From contig JASANG010002037.1 of assembly GCA_030248215.1 (NCBI GenBank), positions 246,805 through 310,804 of the forward strand: a stretch of DNA of 64,000 nt. Reading direction: 5' to 3'. The notes under the pieces were generated by a model. That model worked only from the letters and a program-made list of their open reading frames with translations. It did not search any database and had not been told where the DNA came from. The DNA is from Enoplolaimus lenunculus (lineage: Eukaryota; Nematoda; Enoplea; Enoplida; Thoracostomopsidae). Of this stretch, positions 1 through 9,896 are shown piece by piece. Both the position numbers and the translations under genes were made by a program. Position 1 is the first letter of the stretch, and every line of letters starts with the position of its first letter.

Positions 1-303
1 TTCAACTTAATTTACGAAAACATTTGAGACATCTTTGAATTCAAATACATAATTGCAAAAAATAGAGTTCTTTTGTCAATAATTGCGCATTTGATAAAAA
101 TACTTAACTAAAATGAAACAAAACATGACAAAAAGCAAAAGTTACGATTGTATTAATAAAAATTAACAGAAAAGATTGTCGCAGTTGAAAGTTGTGCCAA
201 TTTTATTAAATGTTAAAGTACAGCCTTGAATACCCTACCAGAACTTAAAAAAAACCTGACAGACAACTTTTGTTCTGATTCCATCAACAATCATTAAACT
301 TAC
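1..303. other. ABCA intron, nothing recognised
   Basis: AT-rich sequence following the GTAAGT donor at 303 on the minus strand. I see no exon, repeat or RNA here. The exons carrying the rest of the first ATPase domain must lie beyond the window. Confidence 0.6.
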
Positions 304-3300
304 TTTGCAGAAAAATTCTAAATGTTCAAAAACTGTCAGCGTATCAAACAATACATTATACTGTGGACAAAACCCAAGCTTCGTCCGGATCTGATCCATA
401 TCTTTTGCGACTTCATAACCGGATATTAACGCTCGACCGGAAGTTGCCGAAAGAAGACCTGAAAATAAGTAAAAAAGTATTACAATTTACAAAAAAAATA
501 GTTTTTTTAAAATTGACTTTCGAATTGCACAAAACGTAGTTTAATTATGTGGATTTGAAAAGACTTTTCTTTGATATATCAGAGCTATTTTATGTATACC
601 TCGTTGCCAGATTACCTGTAAGCATAGCAAGCGTGGTACTTTTACCAGCTCCGTTATGACCCAAAAGTGCTGTGATCTGCCCGTTGTACATCCGCAAACA
701 AAGATTATTCACTGCGACTTTCCGTGCTTTGTTTCCGTTGAATACCTTGAAAATAAGTTATTAGTTTGTAGATATATCATGGCAGATTTTAAGCTCAATC
801 GATCCAGGAACTTTTTTAATTTTTGAAATTTACATTAATTTTAAAATTTACTATCATATTTTTCAATTTTATTTTTTTAGTTTTTAACCTTTTTTCAGGA
901 AAGTATTTTACTATCCGCATGCGTATAAGAACTAATTTAAAGGCAGAATTGGAATTGCAGTCGCACCGGTGGCAGTCGTTTGCCATCACCGCTTAGCTGC
1001 AGTAGCTTGACGCTCGATCTTGAGGCTACTCTCAATTGAAATTTTTATTTACATTTGCTTTGTAATTTTTATAATTTACCTTTAAGTTTTCAAGCTTAGT
1101 TTTTTAAATTTCTAAAATTTTCATTTTTTAATTTTTAAAATTTACTTTTTGAATTATTAAAATATTGTTTAATATTTCTAAAAATCAGTTTTATTTTAAT
1201 TTCACAAATGTACCTTTTTTAATTTGACAATCGTTACATCAGCGCGTCGATCTGTCGGTTCTGCGTCAAAATTTGGACTTGGCCGGAAATAATTTTCAAT
1301 GTCTTCGAAATCCAAACCAGATGCAGCCTTTTCACGAGCTTCACGTCCCGGACACCAATACGACGCCTAATTTAAACACAGATTAACACAAAAAATAAAT
1401 TGGTGATTATTGACTTGGTTTAATAACATTTGCTTGTGAGCAACATTGCAAATTTGGCGACTACAACAGTTCAGGTGTTTGAAAACCTATTACTAACTGA
1501 TGATAGTTGTTAGACACAGCTGAAAATACGACAGTTAAAGCCTTACCGTAAACAAAAAGTACCATTTGCGAGCCACGCCATCATCTCCAGGGTTAACATT
1601 TGACCCGTACCATGTGATAAATGAACATAATAAACAATCGATAACAAACATAATCCAAACATGAAGCATTGTTAAATTATCATCAGGAGTACCAGGCGTA
1701 TTCAGGGTACGCCATTGCAGGCCTTCTCCTGAAATTAATATCTCCTGCGATGCATTGACGTAAAACCAGAATATGGGTTGCTGTCATCAAACTTTTATAA
1801 CTCCGGGCTATGTTACTCTGAGTTGTGGACTATTTTTTCGCGGAACTTTAATAGAGTAAGCGCAAGCTTTAGACTAATTTTTCGCCAAAATTATGTTTTA
1901 AGCTGATGTTTTACGCTTAACCCTCGTACACAAGGATTAAGTGCACCTTTTCTGAAACTTCACGTTAAGCCTGAGCCTAAGGATAAACCTCTAAAGCTGA
2001 GGATGAAAGTATAGAAAAGCGAATTTAAAACAAAGAGGCATTGCTAAAATTACGAAAGCATGAAAATGAAATACCGCACTGTCAGAGGACACCTTCCAAC
2101 TTGAAGGGCTACAGCCCTTCTGTAGATCCTGGACAGCATGGGGATCGTCGATGCTAAAAAGAAATCCCACTTACCATTTCCTTCAAAAATGCCTATGACA
2201 TAAGCTCCAAATGCCATAGCTGTTGGCATCAGCAACGATGCTCCAAGCTTGTCAGGCAACGTCAGAGTTCCATAGCGGTTAACCAGAAACACGTACGGAA
2301 GATAAGTTAAGAACCAGACAAAAAACGCACAACCAGCTGCTGCACTGCCTGAAATCACCACCCATACTCTCAAATGTATATAGCACCTATCACCAGCTCG
2401 CGAGCGAGCGGTGCGTTTGACAAAATTTTTTCGATCTCTTAAGTCCTGAACGTTTTTCATGCCTCGAAGCATAAACTTTATTAAATTCACAAAAAATCAA
2501 CGAATATGACGATCAACAAAAATGTTTCGACAAAAGTCAGTTCTGCCCAAAAGAAAGATTATAAAAAACGTTGGTTGGTCGAACCAACAGTGGATTATGC
2601 ATACTTCAACAAGGATATGCAACTGGATACATTCTGTGTAGAAAAGAATGTACCCGGCACAGGTTGCGTTTTTGCCCTGCTCCCTGTTATTTAGAGGGGG
2701 TACAACCGATGCGAACCATGGCACTTTATTTATGCGGCATCAAACATGCTCCCATATAGTTTAATTTAGAGTATTTATATGATAGCCACCTGCCCTCAGA
2801 ACAAGGGGAGGGGGCCGACCAAAAAAGCAACGCCCCCCGTGGTACATTTTGTACCATACGGAACCCCAACGAGTTGCACACTCTTGTATTATGCACTCTT
2901 GGTCGAACCAATATTTGGTAAATTAAATTATAGTCTCCTGTCTTACTCAAGTCATTACGGTGGGAGAGATTTTTTTCCCTTGATGCAAGACAACAAGTAT
3001 TCAATTATTAATATTAATAAGTTAGTCAACGTAGCCAAACAAGTAATGTTCAGATGCGTCAAATCCCACCAGAATCTGGTAATAAAAAACTGAATATTTA
3101 CCTTTTTGAAAACAAACTGAAATTGCGAACGCAAAACAAATCGTTGCTGCAGAAAACAACAACATAAACACTAAAATCACTGAAGGATCAGCCAATGTAA
3201 TAAACTTTTTGCCTGAAATATAATTTCACATCACTGATAAACTGTACTGTTGCTACTTGCCAAAAAATCCTTTGATTCATAAAAAATTGTTCTGAAAGCC

Positions 3301-6300
3301 TACTAAAACACATTAAACCGTGTTCAATAAGTCACTTCCATAACAGACTGTCAGGTATACATCTGCGTTTTCTAACAGCCCTACCCTGGTGAAAAAAACA
3401 GGTTTCTAAAAATTTGTTAGGAGTGAAAAAAACAGGTTTCTAAAAATTTGTTAAGAATTTTTGCCTCAACCTAAAATTACGGTACTATTTGTTACTGTTT
3501 AGGTTCAACTGGATCAGCAACAGATTTCGGATTTTGTGCTAGGATGATTCGTGGTTATATATACTTGGGTATGTAAGGTTATGTAGACATGCGTCATGGA
3601 CAGTGCAATCTGTTTGTGCAATTATCGTTAGCGAGCGAGACATACAGACTGGTAGCTAGCAGCAAACTCAACCTACTATTATGGGGTGGGTTGACAATTT
3701 TAGAAGACGCAATGAGCATATGGCTAAAATAACAAAATTACAAGTAAAACTATTCTAAGGATTGCACCAACCGTTTGGGAGCACTGAACGCATCCATGCC
3801 CTGCTCCGATTATGGATATGCAGTCATATGATACATTTTTAGACAATTAAGAGTGATCACAAGTGAATCCAGTGAAAACAAACTCGAGAACGCAACGACC
3901 GAAAAACTGAACGTATTCTAATTGCTCTTATCCCCTTGAAACCATCCTTGATACAGCCTTACCAGCAATTGGAACCGTCAACAACACTGTATTGATCACA
4001 GAAGTAATTGTTAATATAGCGAAATTGGTAATAAAATGTGATGGCCAATAAACCCAACCTTTTAAACCCATTATTTTCATGTATTCCTGAAAAATACTAC
4101 TTAAAACGCATATTTCGGCTGGACATTCACGGATGATTCGGGTATACCGTCACCGCTGAACTATAAGAGCTTGAGTCTTGAGCCCAAGGGTACTCTCACG
4201 TGTTGTAAAAACTTTGTATTACGCATACGCCTAACAATTGTTAAACATTGCACATTGTGCTACTGTCACTCAGAACCAATAAATAACTCGACGTTATTGT
4301 TAGATGGTTGTGGATAGTCCCAGAATTGGCTCTAGTACACTTTCGACCCCCATTAGTAAAATACAGGAGAAAATGTTTTTCAGCTTAGGTTAGGCTCAGG
4401 CATTGTCAGGCCCGTAGCCTGATCACCTTGCTATGGGTGGCTAAAAATGTTTCAGGAGGGGTATTTAAAGGTTTTCAATGACTTACAAGCAAGATTGAAA
4501 ATATTTTTTGGGGCAGGCAAAATTTTTCTAGGGAGGCTGAGTCCCCAATGACCTTCCTTTTGGCTACGGGCCAGGGCATTATTTGTCTTCAAGCGGATTG
4601 CGAAACGCAATATTTTTTGTCCCTATTTGTAAAGACAGCGAGAACTGATTGTCTGGATCAATCAATTCAAAGTATCCGTGACCGTGGAACATTTTTCCAG
4701 TTTTCTTTACCAAAAACGTATACAAATGTGGAATAATCCGTAACATCCCTAAGATACGATATATCCCTGAAATTTGTGTAAAAACTCGATAGTTGCAATT
4801 TACTAAGCGGTCGAATCATAACCTGCTGGAGTAACAAAATGTTGTCGCCGGCTTCACCCGCTCGCAACAAACGTTTACACGTCGTTTTAATGAAATTCTG
4901 TTGCTAAACTGTAATAATTTTGATTTATCGCTACATTCGCTCAAATAAAAAAACTTTAATACATGAAGTTTCCACGGTTTCGAAATGAAATCTTAGCTCG
5001 TATTCTCATGTGTGTAGCATCTATTACCAGTTAGTGAGAGGCCTTGTAACATTCGAACCAGGAAATAGTGAAGTTTGAAATTCAGCACATTTATTGCTTT
5101 CGATTTTCTCTGCCACTGTGCAAATTTTGAGATCTGTAATTGCATCAGTTCGTTAGTTTGAAAACCTATTACTAACTGGTGATTGGAGCTATATGCATTT
5201 GAGAATATGGGCCATTGACTGCAACTCCAGTCAATGAATACGACTGCTAACCTTTAATCGGTATTCTTTTTCGATTACAATATTTCTAGCGACATACAAT
5301 ACACTGACGCAATAGCTGATCATTAATACTGACGGCAGATAATTTTGAATGATTTGTACAAATGGATTGTCGATGTACGCCGGATACGGATATCGTTTCA
5401 GTTCAATTTGAGCAGACTCAAGAGCATTGAGCAACTCGGAGCTGAGTACTCCTGTTTTAAGTGGTATCGTCTCTTTTTGAACTTGAGATGGCTTTAGAGT
5501 AGAGCGATGTACGTCTGTTAATCCAGATTTTGTCTCTGTTTGTCCTTCTGTTAACCCAGAGGACGAATCCTTTATTTTTACGTGATTTGAGTCAAATGTT
5601 TGGGGCAAACCGGAACCGAGAACTCCTGTTTGACTCGGTGCCTCCCTTTGAACCCGACGTGAGTCATCGGTAGAGCTATGTGCTCCTGTCAATTGAGCTG
5701 TGTCCACTGGTACTCCGGTTGAATCTGAAGTTGACCTTTTGACTCCTGCTGAACCAAAGTTTGAGTCGTGACCGTTATATGCGTTCTCAATTAATTCAAG
5801 AAAATACCGAGTAATGGCGTAGTCCATAGCGCGTTGGACAAGAAGAAATCCTTCGGTCCAGTAACCTAAAATTATTCGCAACCAGTCAAATACTTTAAAA
5901 AGTTTCAATAAATTATATTTTGACACATCAGCCTGTGATGCAGAAATATGATACCTTAAATTGACCTTTGATCTCAGTCGATTTTGAAAATTTTGCAGAG
6001 GAATTTAATTTTGAAACAATGTACAGCTTCTCGTTCGCTTCGCTGCGCAAATTCTTCAACGCTCACAGTATAAAGATGAAATATACCTGGATGTCCCCCG
6101 AAACTATTATTTCCATCTCGGGGGCCGTCTCGTTGAATCAACGGAAAATCCAATTTTGTATTCCAAGAATGGTCAAGTGCATTTGCACCTGCCCCACCGT
6201 CTTTTCGTTTTGTCTGCAGTTCATTGCGTGCAGTATTTCCCAATCGAATTGCATAACGCGCCGATGATACGTCTGTCCCATTTGCAAATTGAGCGTCAAA

Positions 6301-9286
6301 AACGATACCACCTGAAAATCCCTTGCTATTAACCCCTTCTCACATTGAGTTGCCTATAGGCAACTTAGCGCAGTGTATATACGGTAAATAATATATATCG
6401 CACCGTGTTTAACAATTGCAACACGTATACATAGTATTAATCATCACAAGACGTGAGAGCCCCCTACTCGAGCGTCAAGCTCCTAAGGCTGAGTAGTGAT
6501 GGTATACGCCTCCCCCTCCAATCACTGGAGTTCGAATCCTAGCATAAAAGTAGGTCTCAGGGGAAATAGAAAATATTCATGTGAGAAAGGGTTAAATATT
6601 TTAGCATTGCATCAGAAATTAAAACAATCTTTCTTCTCAAATGTGTGTTAGCATTTATCGCCAGTCAGTAGTAGGTTTTCAACCAAGCGAACTTCAATTG
6701 CTGCGGATCCCAAGGTCAATTCAAACGGAAAATTTTGTCAACCTTCAAAACTTACCAAACGCCGGTTGAAAATATATAACGCCTATGACCAACAAGTGAT
6801 AAATGTTGCACACGCTTGACAATGTGGGCTTATGGTTTACGCAACATGAGCCGTATTCTCAAATGTGTATAGCACCTATCGCCAGTCAGTATTAACCAAC
6901 TGTGACCGCTGTAAATTTCAAAACTTTAGCGCAGAAGTTTTGCAAATCAAACGCGACTGATGTGATAAGCCTTCCAACCGCGTTACGCATTGGTTCCATA
7001 TTTAAAAGGATTATCACAATTTAGTGGTGAGTGTTACACGGTTGGTAACCCGGGCTTTGGGTTCAGACACTAGAAAGAAACATATTGTCAATATCTGTGG
7101 GCGAATTTAAAAATGACTCCCGTAACAGCATATAAGCATATTTCTAAGCCTAATCTGAAATGTAAACCGCCATTTAAAGCAGTGGCAGATCCAGGAAATT
7201 TCTGAAATGTTGACAAAATTATAGAAGGGGAAAATATGGCAAGGGGAAATATGGTAGGGAATATGGCAGGGCGAAAATAAGACAGGAGGAAAATATTATG
7301 GCACGACCCTTAGATCCGCGAGAGGTTCAAAGACACTTCAATGTAAGACGCGGCCCACAATAAGTAGAGCCAAGAAACCCTTGGCCAAACATACCAAAGA
7401 ACTGATTGTAGCCAGATTTATCGTAGTCATGGAAGTCAAACCGGCAAAATTCATCAGGTGACGCGCCGCTGTTGTTCAAGAAATATTCAATCAAAAAGTC
7501 AACCATCGCCGTTTCGTTGTCGAATCCTAAGATTTTAAATCAAATTTCAATTAAAACCTTTTTGAAATTCAGGATCAGACTCGGAATGCCAGAGTGAGAG
7601 GCGTTTACCATGTCCGCTCAGCTATGAGCAACTAATGTGACAATATAGGCAAACAATCTAAATACACAATGCACTATGTTTAACAATTTAACAGATATAG
7701 TATATATGCCGTAGGCCAATCTGCTATTCAGACCAATTACCAATTGGCCTAGGGCAATCTGCTATTCGAAGCAAATAGCAGTTTGGCCTAGGAGAATTTG
7801 CGATTGTGAGCTTTCGCAAAACAACAGTGATGTAATACCAACGTAGATTGGTTAAAGCTATACGTCTGTCCAAACAATTAAATCTGATTGGTCCATAAGT
7901 TCAATAGTAGTTTAGGTCAGGCCACACTGCAATTACATAAAATAGTAGATTGGCCTAGGCCAATTAGTAATTGGCCTGAATAGCAGATTGGCCAACGAGA
8001 TATATGCGATCGCTCATACCTGTAGCACTAGCGTTTAATGCAGGATGCCACGGGTACATCACAGTTGGTGAATGTGGAAACGGAGTGACAGGAATTTCAA
8101 TTGTCGTCCGAAATCCAGCCATCCGCGAAACGGCGTGAGACATAATGGCGTCAGTTACAGGAGTAGAAGGGGCATAAGCAATTCGAGTGGGAAAAAAGCA
8201 AAGTTCAAAGTTATACGGACCGGTCCAGTTAAAGGCTGACGCCTGGTTGACGCCGCCGTCGCGTTGAATGTTACCCGTCACCTCGAACGGTTCGTAGTCG
8301 TATTCAGAGTGATGTTCTTGGCTGACTATCTGAAAAAGGAAATTATAAATAAAGACAGTGGGGGAATATAGGAGATGTACCCTTTCTCGAAATCCGGAAC
8401 CAATAATAGAAATTAATAAAACAAAATAAACTTTCTGAATCCCATAGACGAAATCTCGCATGCTGAGCTCGGTCGAATACAACTTTTAAATGTAAAGGAT
8501 ACATTCGTTGGAATGATATAATTGGCTGAATCCCATAGACGAAATCTCGCATGCTGAGCTCGGTCGAATACAACTTTTAAATGTAAAGGATACATTCGTT
8601 GGAATGATATAATTGGCTGAATCCCATAGACGAAATCTCGCATGCTGAGCTCGGTCGAATACAACTTTTAAATGTAAAGGATACATTCGTTGGAATGATA
8701 TAATTGGCTGAATCCCATAGACGAAATCTCGCATGCTGAGCTCGGTCGAATACAACTTTTAAATGTAAAGGATACATTCGTTGGAATGATATAATTGGCT
8801 GAATCCCATAGACGAAATCTCGCATGCTGAGCTCGGTCGAATACAACTTTTAAATGTAAAGGATACATTCGTTGGAATGATATAATTGGCTGAATCCCAT
8901 AGACGAAATCTCGCATGCTGAGCTCGGTCGAATACAACTTTTAAATGTAAAGGATACATTCGTTGGAATGATATAATTGGCAACGACCATCACAATTTTA
9001 AACTTTCAATCTTCAACTGTGAACTGTGTTCTCAGGTCGGATATTTGATTCTAAATTTCGCCAAAAATTATTTGAAAAAAAAACACTTTTGAAATTTATA
9101 AAGAAATTGATTTGGCCCCCATTTATGTTCATCCGCGTGTTTGAATCGACTGACCTGTCTTAGAGCAACAAGAACTCCACTGAACACGACAGGCATCAAC
9201 ACTTCAAAAAGCAACCAAATCCAACTTCGTCGTTGAATGGTGAAATTTTTCCACAACAGCAAACCTAATTGGTTCAAGGGGGCCAT
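304..9286 (-). CDS. ABCA-type (ABCA3-like) ABC transporter, N-terminal half, 12 coding exons, continues past window start
   Basis: Lipid-exporting ABCA full transporters are membrane proteins with two membrane domains and two ATPase domains. Minus-strand exons, all with GT..AG borders and matching phases: 9155-9286, 8020-8329, 7395-7526, 6087-6311, 5252-5865, 3963-4086, 3102-3212, 2175-2348, 1547-1728, 1214-1366, 616-745, 304-458 (814 codons). Residues 1-44 carry the family start [14 protein letters not shown] and TM1. The ectodomain has [20 protein letters not shown] and the [12 protein letters not shown] motif before TM2. [14 protein letters not shown] opens the TM2-TM6 block. Walker [10 protein letters not shown] is at 748-756 and the Q-loop glutamine in LGFCPQ is at 795. 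The signature motif, Walker B and second half lie outside the window. The ATG at 9286 matches the usual family N-terminus, but the frame stays open upstream. The unusual part is a ~110-residue hydrophilic insertion in exon 5. Family assignment is firm; orthology to ABCA3 rather than another ABCA member is inferred. Confidence 0.93.
2588..2898. mobile_element. MITE of the 13-bp-junction family, in ABCA intron 7
   Basis: A 311-bp element with imperfect terminal inverted repeats (CAGTGGATTATGCAT on the left against GAGTGCATAATACAA read from the right). It is flanked on both sides by the identical 13-mer TTGGTCGAACCAA (2575-2587 and 2899-2911), which is itself nearly palindromic. Internal hairpins such as TACATTCT..AGAATGTA and GGTACATTTTGTACC recur in copies at 22308, 23083, 49673 and 49993. 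The short open frames here are shared with other copies and are not genes. Superfamily unknown. Confidence 0.7.
4409..4572. mobile_element. hAT-like MITE (GGCCCGTAGCC ends)
   Basis: A 164-bp element with ends GGCCCGTAGCC and GGCTACGGGCC as inverted repeats, inside ABCA intron 5. Related, more decayed copies lie at about 27140-27285, 35597-35745 and 52753-52916. The flanks do not show a clean 8-bp duplication, so hAT assignment rests on the terminal sequence type only. Confidence 0.6.
4998..5214. mobile_element. MITE with TATTCTCAAATGTGTGTAGC-type ends
   Basis: About 217 bp with inverted ends. The left end reads TATTCTCATGTGTGTAGCAT then CTATTACCAGTTAGTGAGAGG. The right end mirrors it with CCTATTACTAACTGGTGAT and TGAGAATATGGGCC. 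At least ten full or partial relatives occur in the window (for example 6650, 6850, 19095, 21505, 27300, 30932, 32995, 38840 and 39132). It lies in ABCA intron 5, just beyond the donor of exon 5. No clear target duplication was found. Confidence 0.6.
6333..6591. mobile_element. piggyBac-like MITE with tRNA-like module
   Basis: Bounded by TTAA on both sides (6329-6332 and 6592-6595), with inverted ends CCCCTTCTCACAT and ATGTGAGAAAGGG. TTAA targets and C-rich tips are typical of piggyBac. A tRNA-like segment sits at about 6465-6545, with an A-box-like part (6486-6500) and a B-box-like GAGTTCGAATCC (6529-6540). Copies at 52053-52672 and 56824-57066 share the whole layout, and a fragment lies at 7606-7700. 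The element stops only 17 nt before the splice acceptor of ABCA exon 4. Confidence 0.75.
7710..7999. mobile_element. hAT-like snap-back MITE next to an ABCA splice donor
   Basis: A 290-bp element flanked by the 8-bp direct repeat ATATATGC (7702-7709 and 8000-8007). Both arms are built from the repeated words GGCCAATCTGCTATTC and CCAATTAC..AATTGGCCTA, so the ends can fold back for about 55 bp. The 8-bp duplication fits hAT. The right duplication ends 10 nt into ABCA intron 2, next to the donor at 8018-8019. Confidence 0.7.
8436..8981. repeat. Tandem array, 6 perfect copies of 91 bp, in ABCA intron 1
   Basis: Six adjacent 91-bp units, identical as far as I can read (unit starts 8436, 8527, 8618, 8709, 8800, 8891). 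Each begins TGAATCCCATAGACGAAATC and ends GATATAATTGGC. Since 91 is not a multiple of three, every unit shifts frame and produces the overlapping short open frames seen on the minus strand. These are repeat artefacts, not exons. Perfect identity implies recent amplification or homogenisation. Confidence 0.97.
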
Positions 9287-9657
9287 ACTTAATTTAGTCA
9301 GATCGAAGGACAAACTGTCCGGGGGGATTGAATGTAGTTTTATCGAGTTTTCACCGGGTAGATTCTTGTTTGTCGGATGGAACGCTTTTGAGGTCTTCGA
9401 TAGTCTGTTGTTATTATCGACAGACTGTTGGCGAAGCTGATTTGAGTTTAAGAACGGACGTTTTGTTGGTCGGATTCGGGATCTGATCTTGGATTTCGAT
9501 GCAGAGGCTGGGAATTTTTCTTGAAGCAGGGGTAACAATGACTCTGTAGATGAGCTTAAATCCGAATCTGTAGTTGGCGGAGCACAATTTAGACCCGAAG
9601 CAACTGTTGTTATTTTGCTTGTACAATTGATGTTGTGGAACGCGTTGATATTTACGC
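9287..9657 (-). other. Open N-terminal extension or 5'UTR part of ABCA first exon
   Basis: Upstream of the ABCA start codon the same frame stays open for about 123 codons, back to a good acceptor (TTTATTTCAG) whose exon would begin at 9657. It contains no ATG. The encoded stretch is polar and basic, with KIRSRIRPTKRP and many Ser, Asn and Gln. Known ABCA3-like proteins start at the ATG used here, so this may be spliced 5' untranslated sequence. Such a long stop-free run in AT-rich DNA also allows a real cytosolic extension started in an exon further upstream. Confidence 0.45.
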
Positions 9658-9698
9658 CTGAAATAAATAGATTAAAGATAATTTAAATTAATGATTTT

Positions 9699-9896
9699 GG
9701 ATAATGTATAGAACGAGACCGTAACGGTAGTATAAGCGCATTCCTAAGCCTAAACCAAAACCAAAGCGTTAACGCAAGAATGAAGCTTACACCAAGCCTA
9801 AGTCTATGTAAAAACTAGTCTAAAGCTTGAGCTTACTTTATTGCAGTCTGTCAAAAAACGTTCCGCTCCTGATCTTTACATGGGCCGAAATAAGAT
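9699..9896. mobile_element. Decayed hAT-like MITE with AAGCCT-rich core
   Basis: The right end CTGATCTTTACATGGGCC and the core rich in CCTAAGCC and GTCTAAAGCTTGAGCTTACT match the better copies at 38195, 42279, 49236 and 55197. The left end is degraded (ATAATGTATAGAACGAGACC) and no target duplication survives. It lies upstream of the ABCA first exon. Confidence 0.6.

Noticed and set aside
4667-4870. ABCA exon candidate between exons 5 and 6
   Set aside because: Exon 5 (ends AAG) joins directly in frame to EYMKIMGL at 4086 exactly as in the family, leaving no room for an extra exon.
6465-6545. Functional tRNA gene
   Set aside because: Only box-like motifs are seen. No clean acceptor stem or anticodon arm could be drawn, and it lies inside a repeated TTAA-flanked element.
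8343-8983. Series of overlapping 74-89-codon minus-strand frames with identical text
   Set aside because: Produced by the 91-bp tandem array in ABCA intron 1; the real exons lie on either side and splice over it.
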